A DNA stretch of 64,000 nt from Chondrus crispus. Lineage: Eukaryota; Rhodophyta; Florideophyceae; Gigartinales; Gigartinaceae. The stretch's first letter is position 1. The number at the start of each line of letters is the position of its first letter. Below the pieces are notes generated by a model, which was not told where the DNA came from, did no database searches, and worked only from the letters and a program-made list of their open reading frames with translations. Both the position numbers and the translations under genes were made by a program. Positions 1 to 10,700 of the stretch are shown piece by piece. Location of the stretch: contig NW_005179140.1 in assembly GCF_000350225.1 (NCBI RefSeq), forward strand, positions 31,514-95,513. The letters are read 5' to 3'.

Positions 1-1217
1 GAAACCCCACTTGGTTTGTCTTCAGACGGGGTATCTTAATACACACACAAACACACATGTGTGTGTGTGTGTGTAACAGGAAAACCGTACGCTGGAAGAG
101 TCTGTCCTGTCGCCTCATCAACAATTTTCAATTTATTCCATTCCAACCTCCCCCTCCTATTGCATAAACCCTCCTGCCTTTCCCAAATACCCTCCTACAA
201 ACTCTACCACAAACATCATATATCGACTTGCACCTTAAAATCCATTCTTCTCTGTGACAATACCCAGACACGTGCACACATAGCACACGTACCACACGCA
301 CAGGCTCACACCCGCCGGCGTGAGACCAGTAGACTTAGTGTTGAGAGAGCAGGCCCAGACAGTAAAGACTGCCCCATCGTTCCTGCACTACAGCCCCCGC
401 CACTTGCTAACCTCGGTAGCTCTGTGACTGATTACAAACTGCCCGCCTTTTCTGTTTTTACCGCCATTCGAAAGCCCATTACTTTCGCTTGTCGGCCAAA
501 AATCCAGGCTGTGGCGTGCCATTACAACGTAATATGCTTTTCCATATCGATCGATAGCCGCCCATCATCGCCATTCCGGAAAAATGCGGCAAAAAAGGGA
601 AGCCGTGCGTTGCCAAAATAGTTTTATGTTTGCTAAAATAGTTAACGGACACTATTTGACTGTTAGAATTGTCGTTGAACGCGGTTCGTAGGCTCGCGGG
701 AAGCTGCACGTGAGCACAATGTAACGTGTGGCGGAGCCCGCGCGAGAAGGGTCGAAGACAGGAGGAGGAATAGGAAGGAGAGAGGGCGAGGGGCAGAAAG
801 AAAAGCTGGGCGGAGCACCTTAGCGAGCGAAGACGACCAAGCGGATGGCTTACTTCTGACTTCTATTCTGTCCCTCTCTCTCTAATCATGCCTCACTTGC
901 CGCTTATGTGGGAACGACGAGCGTGGCCGTCGAGTGCTCGACGGCGCGCTCAGTTCGATCCTAAATTCTGAATAAATTAAATAGCACGTGGCAAAAACTT
1001 ACTCAAAATTAGGTCTACAGTACCGGTCGGCGGTGAACGGAAATCAGCATGCAGAGCGTATATCAACGACAAGAATAAAGAGTTTTTTCGGGCCACGGCC
1101 ATTATTTGAGGTTGCCAAATTAGTTTCCATGCGATTCAGACTTGCAAAAGTGGTTCATTTAAGTGACTTCATTCCCTTGAATGAACACATGATGTGATTT
1201 CGTTACAGTTGTAAAGC
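1..1217. other. Intergenic stretch without a recognisable gene
   Basis: No open frame here shows a recognisable domain; the longest (61-621, plus strand) begins inside a simple repeat and is rich in low-complexity C/A sequence. About 100-240 is pyrimidine-rich and 760-830 is purine-rich, like untranslated or spacer DNA. The stretch ends at the TA target duplication of the DNA transposon that follows. Confidence 0.6.
41..75. repeat. Palindromic CA/TG microsatellite
   Basis: A (CA)n run passes directly into a (TG)n run through a central CATG, so the 35-bp tract is close to its own reverse complement. It could form a hairpin or cruciform. One CAA interruption breaks the symmetry on the left half. 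Confidence 0.85.
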
Positions 1218-1219
1218 TA

Positions 1220-1248
1220 CAGTACCGTTCTCACTGGTCTAATTCTGG
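1220..1248 (+). repeat. Left terminal inverted repeat, transposon 1
   Basis: It matches the reverse complement of 3461-3489 at 27 of 29 positions and is preceded by the TA target duplication. Confidence 0.9.
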
Positions 1249-1403
1249 AAAAGGGTCAATTCTGGACAATATCTTTTTGAGTACCCCGCCTTCGAACCTC
1301 TTTATCTCTCTCACACACCCCTCCCTCATCCTTCAATGCCTACCCCCCCTCTCCCAACTCCCTCATGCTTCCGTAGACAGTGCTCCCGATCGGTGGTGCG
1401 AAC

Positions 1404-3184
1404 ATGCCGAGCTCCATGTGCGCTCAAACTATCGCACATAACAAAGGGATTGCTAAAAGAAAAGATGAGCGTATCAGACGGGACAAAGCATTACAGCTCC
1501 TGCAGCGCGGCATCTCTCCAAGGGAAGTCTCCACTCGAAGTGGTGTCACTCGCACGACAGTGTATAATATTCGAAAGGCTATCATAGATGGGGACACGCA
1601 ACAGCTCGCAAAACTGCTCGATCCGGAAAAACACTTCGCAGGCCGTCGCACAGTTCTCACAAGTGCTGAGCAGAGTCTTGTCGTTCACAAGACTCTCGAA
1701 GAAGCTGAGAAATGTTTTGCCGTTGACTGTTCTCTAATGAAGAGCATTCAGGGCAAGATAGCGGCAGGAAGAGAAAATGCATTCTCCAACCGCGTCCAAT
1801 CCTCCGACGCCATACGCTCATTCAGAGCACGACATAGAGAATTGGCCTATAGGGCATCCCAGAACGTTTCCATGGCAAGGCTAGCGGCAGAGAATCCAAC
1901 AAATATGGGCAGTCTGAAGAAAGTTATTTTGAAACTTCAGAAAGAGTTCCCAGAGGTCCTCAGAGACCCTCACAAAATATGGAACTGGGATGAAACCGCT
2001 GTATGCGGTGAGTACGGTCGTAACGTCAAGTGCTTCACCTCGTCCATCAGCAAGCAGGGCGGTGCTCGCTTGCGCATTAGGGATCCCGGTAAGCACTTGA
2101 CAGCAGGACTTGCTGTCGCAGCATGTGGCAACATAGCGCCCCTTTTTTTGATAGTCTCTGGTAAGAAAGTCATGAAATCATGGCGTAGGCCTCTCGATAG
2201 GGAGGAATTCACTAATATGAATGGTGTAGTACACTGGTTGTGCAACGAAAAATGGTTTCCTCATGACGCAGAGCTTGTTGTTACACCACATGGCTCAATC
2301 GACAAAGCCGTAATTGTCAAAGTTATTCATCATATCAATCGACATGCGCGAAAAACAGTACCAACCCATGAGCATATCATTCTCCTATTAGACGGACACA
2401 GTTCTAGACAGGGCGATGTATGGCTCGAAGAATGCGAGAAGCTTCGAATTTTGGTGGTCAAGTTGCCTGCTAATACGACCCATCTGTTGCAGCCGTGCGA
2501 CCAGTCTGTAAATAGAATTTTTCAAAAACGGTTCGGTCTACACGGGATGAGCTCCTGATTATCAGCCACATGACGTGGACAAACTCTCCTTTTAAGATAA
2601 AGCTCGCTGTGGCGGGTTATTGCGCGTTGATTCCAGAGATTGCCAGGAAGGCATTTCATGAGTCTGGATTATGGCCAATGGATTTTAGGTTTCTTGACCG
2701 AATTGCGCCTAGTCAGGCCAGTGATAACCTCAAAGGACCTTTGTGCAGTAGTGTGAACACACGAAGTAGTCGGGCAGTTCGTGATTCTCATTTGGGAGAG
2801 GTTAGAAATGAATCGCGCGCCTTGCTAGACAGAATTCGACAATTATCAAACGGCCCTGGCTCGGGCAGTAATACACTAGCAGAAATACAGGTACTGTTGA
2901 ACGATGAGCTCAATGTCAACAGGTTGTTTGATACGCAGGTCTCTCCACCCAAGCTTGCAAAGACTTCACAACGTGGTCGTAAAGTCAATGCACCCATGGC
3001 CCGAGCACAGCGTCGTCAATCAAGGTCAGAAAAAGGGACCCCAAAGCGAAGACTTGAGAGTGTTTTCAATTCTGAAAACACCATTGAACAGAGCACTCCG
3101 ATACCTATCACAGGGACCACATTTGAAGGGAACAAAAAAAACCGTTGTCCAGGTGAGGACGGTGTTTCGTGCAAAGGCTGATTG
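1404..3184 (+). pseudogene. Tigger/pogo-type (DDE_1) transposase, one frameshift
   Basis: The transposase binds the element ends and carries out cut-and-paste transposition at TA. Taking the ATG at 1404, the product opens with a helix-turn-helix segment (DKALQLLQRGISPREV and following, about residues 27-60). The catalytic core follows: WNWDET gives the first Asp at about residue 196, LLLDGHS the second, and LLQPCDQSV the third, a DDD triad as in Tigger/pogo. The family's C-terminal signature FHESGLWPMD is present at about 2660-2690. The first frame stops at 2558, but coding clearly resumes in another frame a few codons earlier (DELLIISHMTWT), so one frameshift lies near 2535-2545. The tail is basic, as usual in the family. 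A GTG 24 bp upstream is an alternative start, less likely in a eukaryote. The copy is probably inactive because of the shift. Confidence 0.88.
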
Positions 3185-3460
3185 ACTTGAAGGGAAACGT
3201 TTTGGATGATATTCCAATTGCGTCATGGCGCCAAGTCCGAAGAAGTAGCAATATCGGCGGGCAAGGGTGTGTTGAAAACGAGAGAACGGAAGTGGCAGCC
3301 TCAGGCCTCGTCGGTTTGTCTCACTATCGATAAGAGTGCTCAACTCCCTGTCCTGAATTGACCCCTTTTCCCATTTTCCGTCTGTTGACGAGCTCAGGAA
3401 TGGCAAAAAAACCTTGGTCTGATTGGTAAAAACGTTGATTTTTGCATTTCTGGAAAGTGT

Positions 3461-3489
3461 CCAGAATTAATCCAGTGAGAACGGTACTG
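3461..3489 (-). repeat. Right terminal inverted repeat, transposon 1
   Basis: Reverse complement of the left end, followed by TA at 3490-3491. Confidence 0.9.
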
Positions 3490-3491
3490 TA

Positions 3492-3794
3492 TACGCGCGC
3501 TTTATGTGTTTATTGAGCTTTAAAAAGTCAAAATCGGTGAAGGACTGGGTAGGATACGGCCTTTTCACCAGACATGCTTAGAAAAAAACCGTCACTTTGC
3601 CACATTTTATTATGAACTGTTATACCTGGCGCCTGGAGCAGGACGGACACGTCCGAATCTGTGATTCAGATTTGGGCATTACAGAACGTTTTGATAGGAA
3701 CATGAGGCAACGGATTTTGAATATCTGTAATTCTTTTTACAAATTCACGCCTACGGATCGCACGGACAGCTTCCACTGCCTGACCCCTGCCGGT
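3492..3794 (-). pseudogene. Tail of an unidentified minus-strand open frame and its 3' flank
   Basis: A minus-strand frame runs from the Copia-A insertion point (3794) down to a TGA at 3666-3668. About 55 nt past that stop, TTTATT at 3606-3611 reads AATAAA on the minus strand, as expected of a poly(A) signal. The residues just before the stop (VKRITDIQNPLP, then HVPIKTFCNAQI) match no family I know. The DNA on the other side of Copia-A (43479-43890) is also open on the minus strand in the matching phase. Copia-A therefore seems to have landed in an older coding region. Whether that was a host gene or an older element I cannot tell. Confidence 0.45.
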
Positions 3795-4108
3795 TGTGAA
3801 AGTTTCTATCATAATGTCTCTCATATGGCGATATACCTCACCACGTGAATGGGTCACGCGGTGAGGAAAGAACTTGCCGTGTTTAGGGTTACAGTAAATT
3901 AGTATATAACGGACAATCCTATGCGACTAGCGCGTGGGTCTGCCCGGAAGCAGATTTGAACAGACGTGTCTACGCAGAATCCTTCACGAACAGCGCTCCG
4001 ATTGCCCGGAGGTTCGGTTGGGTTTGAAGAGCCGGTCGTAGGTTCTTCTAGACATAAATAAACTGTTTAAACTATTTCCTTCAAACTTTTTCTGGGACAA
4101 TTCCCACA
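3795..4108 (+). repeat. 5' LTR of Copia-A
   Basis: It begins TGTGAAAG and ends TTCCCACA. TATATAAC at 3903-3910 is a plausible TATA box and AATAAA at 4057-4062 a plausible poly(A) signal, the order expected for U3-R-U5. An imperfect hairpin near 3838-3870 pairs CTCACC with GGTGAG and CGTGA with TCACG around the five-base loop ATGGG. Close copies lie at 43165-43478 and 60785-61100. Confidence 0.93.
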
Positions 4109-4333
4109 TTGATCAATCGCGTTTTTCCCTTACATTTTTTCTCGACAATTCTATTGGTCAAGCGAAGATCCGCCACCATTTGTTTCGAGCACCGCACGTA
4201 TCTCCAGACCTCCAGCCCGTGTGTTCCTCGCTGCTCGCGCGCCGCTCACCTCGCCGCTCGCTGGTTGCCCTCTACGCCGCTCGCACTCTGCTCACCTCGC
4301 CGCTCGCTAGTTGCTCTCGACGACGCTCGCTCG
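4109..4333 (+). other. First part of the Copia-A leader
   Basis: Untranslated leader downstream of the LTR, ending in CGCCGCTCG-type repeats and broken by Gypsy-1 at 4334. It matches the start of the Copia-C leader (61101 onward). The last five bases, GCTCG (4329-4333), are the Gypsy-1 target duplication, repeated at 36766-36770. I see no clear tRNA-3'-end primer-binding site right after the LTR. Confidence 0.8.
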
Positions 4334-5014
4334 TGTAGCATAACCCCCCCTGGGGGACTCACTTTAGATTAGATCACGATTGATTTAGTTACTGTAGAGC
4401 CCGACGCTCTACAGTACCACCGAGCGTGTCCACGTGTGCCTACAGCACACGTGCACACGTGTACCACGCGCGAACGAAGCGCGCACGCACCACGGGTAAT
4501 ACGTGTAATGTCAGCCTCGACATAGCTGACAGTATTACAGTGCAGGCCGACCTGCACTACAGTAGCCCACTACAGTACCTCGGTACTGTGGTGTTATGAT
4601 AGATTGTTTTGTACATTAAATATGGAGCGGACCGACGGCGGCGGAGGGGGGGAAGCACGGGCTTGTCCTCAACCGACCGCCAAGGTCAGTCCACTCAGCT
4701 TATTCTAAACGTCGCCTTCGCTCTTCGCGCGCGTTTAGTCGGAGCCGAGCCGGAGTGGACGCGCAGCACGCGAGCGAGCACGGAACCGCCTCCGCCCGTC
4801 AGCACTGGTGCGTCACCCAGTGCTGCTCCGGGGCGTCGAGGCGTCGATCCGCTCGTACGTGCGCGCAAGCCCTGCTCGCTCCCGCTCTACCACCGCTACC
4901 CGGGCCCGAGCCCAGTTCCGTAGCTGGTTAGCCCGCTTCACCCATTCTCCGATCCGGGGTCTACAGGTCGAACTGCGCATACACCTCCAGTCGTCTGGGG
5001 GTGTTTATGTTTTG
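4334..5014 (+). repeat. 5' LTR of Gypsy-1
   Basis: It begins TGTAGCATAACCCCCC. The 3' copy ends GGGGGTGTTTATGCTGCA, an imperfect inverted repeat of that start. Its first 300 bp are full of short palindromes (for example CTGTAGAGC and GCTCTACAG, 4393-4416). The last five bases differ from the 3' copy, so the right edge is exact only to a few bases. Confidence 0.9.
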
Positions 5015-5015
5015 A

Positions 5016-5028
5016 TGGTCTCCCGACC
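5016..5028 (+). promoter_or_regulatory. Primer-binding site of Gypsy-1
   Basis: TGGTCTCCCGACC follows the LTR by about one base and starts with the TGG that pairs with a tRNA CCA end. The same 13-mer occurs next to the 5' LTR of Gypsy-2 (25019-25031 on the minus strand), so both families seem to use the same tRNA. I cannot name it. Confidence 0.75.
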
Positions 5029-5090
5029 TGGAAGACCCCGAGATCTTTCCGAGAAGACTTTCTTTTTCCTCCGCGTCCGTACGCGTTGAG

Positions 5091-7688
5091 ATGAGTCAAG
5101 AATACGCCACCTCGATCCGGTCCGAACCGGTGGATCCGAGGGCGGCCGCTATGCACGCACCATCACCGCCGTTCGGCGACGGCGACCCTGGTCTCCGAGA
5201 CCGCGAACCGTCGCCCGAGTCCGCCGAAGGACAAGCGGCTGCGATGTTCGATCGCATAGCTGACTACATCGAGGAAGTCCGTACTTCACTCCGTATAGAC
5301 GTGACGGACGCCGTCAACTCGCAGTGTATGGACGAGCTCCGCTCCCTACGTGAAGGGAGGTTCGATCGAGTCAGCCAGTCCTTGGAGAATCTCCGAGCAC
5401 TAGTCGACGAGTTACACTCGCGACTGGGGCTCGTCGAAGACTCACGCCTCGCACAGCCCGTACTGCACGGGAAAGGTCGCCCCACGAGGCCGACCTTGAC
5501 GAGACGTCCCGACGATCGACCGTCCCCGTCAGCAGAACAGTTGGGTACGTTCGCGCACCACTCCGCCGAGCTCAACGCTACGCGACAGCGTGCTCGTGAC
5601 ATGGAACGGACCATGGCCGCAAGGCTGCCCGGTGCCCCCACGAGAGGGCCCGGTGGTGCCGTACCTCCGAGCTCCGTCGCTCCGGAAGGTTGGCGTCCGA
5701 CTGGCGCCGACAGTAGTCGGACTGCGGAAGGAAAGCGTGCTCCGATGGGCGCGAATCTCGCGTCCGAGACCGAAGCATTGCCGCCTATCCCCGGAAGTAG
5801 GCGGCCGATGGAAAGCGTATCGTACGCCGACGTACAGGACCGTGTAGGAGCCGCTCGCGGATCCAGAGAACCCATGTTCTCTGTCGATCCCCGCTGGGGC
5901 GGCTACCCGCCAGCGGGTTACACCGCGCATCCAGGTCCGGTAGACGTCCGTACGCTACCCGTCACGGCCTTTGGCACACTAGGTCCCGCCGAGCCCGGGC
6001 TCGAGCCGGTGCGTACGATGATCCAAGAGTTCAGCGCCGTCGCTGACTATCGTATGTACCGCTTGGATAACACGTCGAGGCTCGTCACCTCGGGTGACGC
6101 GGGACGGATCGCGAAGTACGTCCAACGCTGCCGTGGGATCCGTCCCACGATGAGGAGCTTTGACGGTACGGACCCGATCCAGCTCCTACCGTTCTTGAAG
6201 GATATTCGGATAACCTTCAACTCGCAACACCTGACCGAAGGTGTTGCGGTGAGAGTCCTCGCGCGCTTCTTAGAGCGCGACGCGGAGCGCCTGTATACGA
6301 GCTATACGATGCGCGGCCTCCGCGCCGGCCAACTACATGACGACGTGAGTTGGTCGGGGCTCGTGAACCAGTTCCTGAAACGCTACCTAACCGACGACGT
6401 GTTAGGTGAAGCGTACGACGCTGTCGCGACGGCGCGACAGCAATCTCATGAAACAGAGAGCACGTTCGCGGACCGGCTCGAAACTGCCGCGTTCCGGTGC
6501 ACGGCAGTGTTCTCCGAACAGTCCCTCGCGCACTACTCCGTGCGGGGAATCGCTCCTGCGACCCGTGCCGCAGTTTCCGAGATAGTGCAGCGGCTGCCGT
6601 GCCGCCAGAAGGCCGCTCTTCCGACCATCCGCCGTATCGCAACGGCGGAAGAAACCACTTACCGCGCTCGACGCGGTTTACCTCTGCCGGATTCGAAACC
6701 GGCAGGGAGAGCTGGTAGGACTACGAAGTCCGCCGCAACAAGTTCGCCCGCCTCTACCCTCCATGTCGGGGAGGATGAGTGGCAGGCCGACCCTATCCTC
6801 ATTACGCATGGAGCAGGGCCAGTACGGGATCGACCCCCTTCAGCAATGTCGACCGGAACGACGTCGAGCTACGCGACCGCATTCGCGGCCACTCCAAGAG
6901 CGCCCAGGGGTACGGACCCCCGGGTCGCTGAGCTCGACATCTCCAACCGAGATACCGGAGGTGAAGCCCCTCGCGTGCCCCTCCTCACCGATGAGGAGGC
7001 GCGGCACGCGGCGACCTTCGCCTCAACGGACGGCAGCGCGTACGTGTGCTGGCTATGCCGTACGTACGGGCATGCCATGTACGCGTGCCCGTTCCTGTCT
7101 CTGGAACAACGAATGTTCACGGCGTACAGGAACTACCGCTACCAGATGGAGACGCGCCCCGGGGCGCGCAATCTCCTCCGGCAAGCGGTCAGCGAGGGTC
7201 GTCCCCCGCGTCAAGGTTTCCCGAATCGGTCGGGCGGGGGCGCTCGCTTCGCCCCCCGTGGAGGCGGGTATCGTCGTACCGAACTCGATCGTCGGGATCG
7301 GCCCGACTACCGCCGGGCCGACACAAGGTACCCCGGCCAAGGAGGGAGAGGGAACCGAGACCGTTCTCGGTTACCCCAACAGGTACAGAACGCGATCATG
7401 TACCTACAAGATTGGGTAGAGGGTCCGTATCCCCTACCCGCAGAGGGACAAGAAGGCGAACCGGTTCGACACGTCCCTCAGATCCTGCGACGTCCGGATG
7501 TCGCAGCTCAAGGTCAGGAAGTACCCGGGTACTTCGCCGATGACGCGCAGCCGCAGTGGGGGATCGTCCCGACCCACGCCGCCAAGGACCCGAAGGGGAC
7601 CTGGCCACCGATAGCCAGGGGGGTAGCTCCGATAGCACCGGTAGTTCGAAAAAAGGGTAAAGACGGTTACGTACACGCGGTGGCGTGA
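5091..7688 (+). CDS. gag: Gypsy-1 gag
   Basis: This open frame of 865 residues encodes the element's structural Gag protein, which packages the element RNA into cytoplasmic particles. The N-terminal 100 residues are helical and probably coiled-coil (around MFDRIADYIEEVRTS to ALVDELHSRLG). A capsid-like helical block follows at about residues 340-530 (IRPTMRSFDGTDPIQLLPFL and onward). One zinc knuckle of the C-x2-C-x4-H-x4-C type (CWLCRTYGHAMYAC) is encoded at 7048-7089, followed by an Arg/Gly-rich RNA-binding tail. The ATG at 5091 follows the LTR and primer-binding site directly. Gag is a separate frame from pol. Confidence 0.88.
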   Translation: MSQEYATSIRSEPVDPRAAAMHAPSPPFGDGDPGLRDREPSPESAEGQAAAMFDRIADYIEEVRTSLRIDVTDAVNSQCMDELRSLREGRFDRVSQSLENLRALVDELHSRLGLVEDSRLAQPVLHGKGRPTRPTLTRRPDDRPSPSAEQLGTFAHHSAELNATRQRARDMERTMAARLPGAPTRGPGGAVPPSSVAPEGWRPTGADSSRTAEGKRAPMGANLASETEALPPIPGSRRPMESVSYADVQDRVGAARGSREPMFSVDPRWGGYPPAGYTAHPGPVDVRTLPVTAFGTLGPAEPGLEPVRTMIQEFSAVADYRMYRLDNTSRLVTSGDAGRIAKYVQRCRGIRPTMRSFDGTDPIQLLPFLKDIRITFNSQHLTEGVAVRVLARFLERDAERLYTSYTMRGLRAGQLHDDVSWSGLVNQFLKRYLTDDVLGEAYDAVATARQQSHETESTFADRLETAAFRCTAVFSEQSLAHYSVRGIAPATRAAVSEIVQRLPCRQKAALPTIRRIATAEETTYRARRGLPLPDSKPAGRAGRTTKSAATSSPASTLHVGEDEWQADPILITHGAGPVRDRPPSAMSTGTTSSYATAFAATPRAPRGTDPRVAELDISNRDTGGEAPRVPLLTDEEARHAATFASTDGSAYVCWLCRTYGHAMYACPFLSLEQRMFTAYRNYRYQMETRPGARNLLRQAVSEGRPPRQGFPNRSGGGARFAPRGGGYRRTELDRRDRPDYRRADTRYPGQGGRGNRDRSRLPQQVQNAIMYLQDWVEGPYPLPAEGQEGEPVRHVPQILRRPDVAAQGQEVPGYFADDAQPQWGIVPTHAAKDPKGTWPPIARGVAPIAPVVRKKGKDGYVHAVA

Positions 7689-7740
7689 GCTGTCTTTTCC
7701 CTATGAACTAGACCGGCCCTCGCGTGCTCGACAAGGACAC

Positions 7741-7769
7741 GGGGGGTATTGTCCGGTAATACATCCCCC
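7741..7769 (+). promoter_or_regulatory. Hairpin between Gypsy-1 gag and pol
   Basis: In the 97-nt gap between the gag stop and the first pol ATG (7786), GGGGG GTATT (7741-7750) pairs with AATAC (7758-7762) and, after a two-base bulge, CCCCC (7765-7769). That gives 10 base pairs around a seven-base loop, ending 16 nt before the ATG. It may help translation of pol, which lies in another frame, but this is inference. Confidence 0.5.
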
Positions 7770-7773
7770 GTTA

Positions 7774-10700
7774 TTGGAGTCGAGCATGGGGACTCCAGCA
7801 ATGTCGACATTGCAGGAGAAACCCAACACCGAGGCCCACGTAGACCCGATGTTGGAAGAAGGCATCACCGGGACTCCCGACGTCCCAGTGACTCGCAACA
7901 AGCGAGACGGGGTTAACGACGACCTACACGAGTCAGTCGACCTCCTGACCCCCGTGAGCCCAAGGTCGTCGACGAAATGTACGCCTCGTACGGACTCCAG
8001 CACCTGGACGGGCGTCACTGAGACGCAAACGTCCCCCGACTCGAGCCGAAGGAAACGAAAGAGGGGCCAACGCCGAAGTCGAAGGCCCCGGCGGAACGAC
8101 CTCACCGATAAGGTCGCGCCCAAGGTGGTCGATGGCCTCGTATGCCTCATGACGTCGAAATTATATAACGTCTTGGGCTCCGTGGCCACTGAAGGCAGCG
8201 CGTTTAAGCCCCACACGATCGCCGTAGACACGTGCTCGGGCTACAACTTGGTGAGGAAGGCCGACCTCCCTCCCGACTGGGCCCGCTACAAAATACGGGA
8301 CGCGCCATTAACCCGCCTGGCTGGCGCGAACAGTAACCCGCTTCGACTTACGGCGGTCGTCCGCCTCGCGGTCCGGCTGCGGAACACGACGTTCGGCATA
8401 CCTTTCGTAGTGGCCGAGCAACTCGCTGTTCCCGTTCTAGTTGGGACCGCGTTCATTGATGCGCACGTACGCAGCATCGACATCGACGGACAGAAGCTTG
8501 AACTTCGTCACGGTGGCTCGGTAGCCATCGTCAATGGGAAGGGGGAACCGATTTCCCCCACCAGGCGACACGGTCGCCAAACGAGTCGTCCGGAGGTACG
8601 CGAGGAGGCCCCGCAGTCGATCCGAATCGCCCGCTGGGTTACCATCCCCGCGATGTCGCAAGCCCGTGTGCGTGTGACAACCGCGGGGAGGGGTCTCGTG
8701 TTCCTGGAGCCCAAGCCCTCACTCCAACACCGCCATGGGGTGAGGCTGACGAATGGCGTCGCGGAAGTCCTGCCGAACCAGACATTCGAAGTCATCGTCG
8801 CGAACTTCTGGCGACGGGAGAGGCGGCTTCCGAAGCACACCGTCGTGGGATACGCGAAGCGCAACCCCCTCCCGATCCTCACGCCCGAACGTCGAGTCGC
8901 TGAGGGGGTCGCGCACGCGTTGTACCTGACCGACTTGACCGATCAAGTCAAAGAGGTAGGAGCTGGCCGATCCAGCTCCAACGAGAAGGCAACCGCTGGG
9001 AGTGAAGGGATTGACCCGGGCGAACGGTCACCTATAGCCCCACCGACGGCGGAGGGTACTGTACCCCCCCAGCAGAAGGATCCCGAAAATCCACCGATGG
9101 ATTGGGAAAAAGAGATTGACTTGTCATACATCGACGATGACAAGCTCCGTGTCCACGTGCTCGAGATGCTCCCTAAGCACTCGAGTCTGTGGAGCGGTGC
9201 GCTCGGAACGATCCAAGCCACAGAGCACCGCATTCCCCTCGAACCGGGAACGAAACCGATTCGTTCTATGCCCTATCGGAAGGGCCCGGCCATGCGCGAA
9301 ATGGTCGCGAAGGAGGTCAACAAGATGTTGAACGCAGGGGTTATCGAGCCCGCGAGCACAGAGTGGGGGTCCCCGGTGGTGCTCGTACCGAAGAAAGACG
9401 GCTCTCTTCGGTTCTGCGTGGACTACCGGCGCCTCAACGCGAAGACTGCAGCGGATTCGTATCCGCTGCCGCGTATGGACGATTGCATCGACTCGTTAGG
9501 AGATGCAGCCGTCTTTACGACGTTGGACTGCAATTCCGGTTATTGGCAGATCCCGGTTGCTCCGGAGGACCGGGATAAGACTACCTTTACGACACATATG
9601 GGTATGTACCGCCATTTGCGCATGCTGTTTGGATTAAAAGGGGCACCGGCCACCTTCCAACGTGCCCTCGATATCATACTCCCCGGAGTCCGCTGCCAAA
9701 TATGCCTCGTTTATCTCGATGACGTTATCGTGTTCTCGCATACAGACGCAGAACACGCAAGGCATCTCGATACCGTCTTGAGCTTGTTGCGGAGTGCCGG
9801 CATCTCCCTCAAGCTCAAGAAGTGCAGCTTCTTCCGTCCGAAGGTGCACTACCTGGGGCACGTTATATCCCCAGGTAAGTTGAGCGTGGCTGCTACGGCA
9901 ACCGACGCCTTCAAGACGTTCACGTTCCCGAGGACGCTGACGCAGGTGCGCTCGTTCGTCGGGGCGTGTAACGTATACCGCCGATTCGTTAAGGGGGTTG
10001 CGAAGATAGCGCGTCCTCTGACCGACATGACGCGCAAGGATTCGGATCCTGACTTCTAAAACCCCACCGAGGCGCCACTTCAGGCGCTCGAGAACCTTAA
10101 GAAGTGCATGATCGCTCCGCCGATCCTCGCGTTGCCCCGGCATGGTCGACCATACATGATAGACACCGACGCGAGAGCCTATCAGCTCGGCTGCACCTTA
10201 CTACAGGAGCACGAAGAGCCGAACGACTGGCGACCCGTGGGGTATTGGTCGTACACACTGTCCGATAGTGAGCGCAACTACAGCGCTACGGAGCGCGAGT
10301 GCTTCGCCGTAGTGTGGGCCGTCTGCACAGTACGGCCATACGTAGAAGGCACGAAGTTCACCGTACGGACGGACCATGACGCCCTCCGGTGGCTCATGTC
10401 CCTCACCGAGAGTTCCGGAAGACTCACCCAGTGGCGGCTACGTCTGGCTGAATACGATTTCACCATTCAGTACCGCCCCGGGCGCGTGCATAAGGTGCCC
10501 GATGCCCTGTCACGCCTCGTGTCGCCGAAGGGCGCCGATGACCCTCGCCTCACCGTCGAGGTGGATGACGACATTCCCACCTTCGACGGAGGTACGACCG
10601 TTCGAGACGCATCGAATGAGCTCGCGGACCACGCTTGTACCTCGAGCTGTGATCATCAGGCCGTCCATGTCTTCGTAACGACACGGAACCAAGCCGAAGC

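Larger units (their letters stand above)
1220..3489 (+). mobile_element. Tigger/pogo-type DNA transposon, 2270 bp
   Basis: The ends are terminal inverted repeats of 29 bp with two mismatches (1220-1248 and 3461-3489), both starting CAGTACCGTTCTCACTGG when read inward. The flanking dinucleotide is TA on both sides (1218-1219 and 3490-3491), the duplication used by pogo/Tigger elements. Subterminal copies of AATTCTGG near both ends may be transposase-binding sites. The interior holds one transposase gene on the plus strand. Nearly perfect ends with a gene carrying only one visible lesion suggest a fairly recent insertion. Confidence 0.9.

Noticed and set aside
41-75. CRISPR-like or telomeric repeat
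   Set aside because: It is a plain dinucleotide palindrome without spacers, and no CRISPR array or telomere motif occurs in the window.
61-621. 186-codon frame at the left end
   Set aside because: It begins in the CA/TG microsatellite and has no recognisable domain or protein-like composition.
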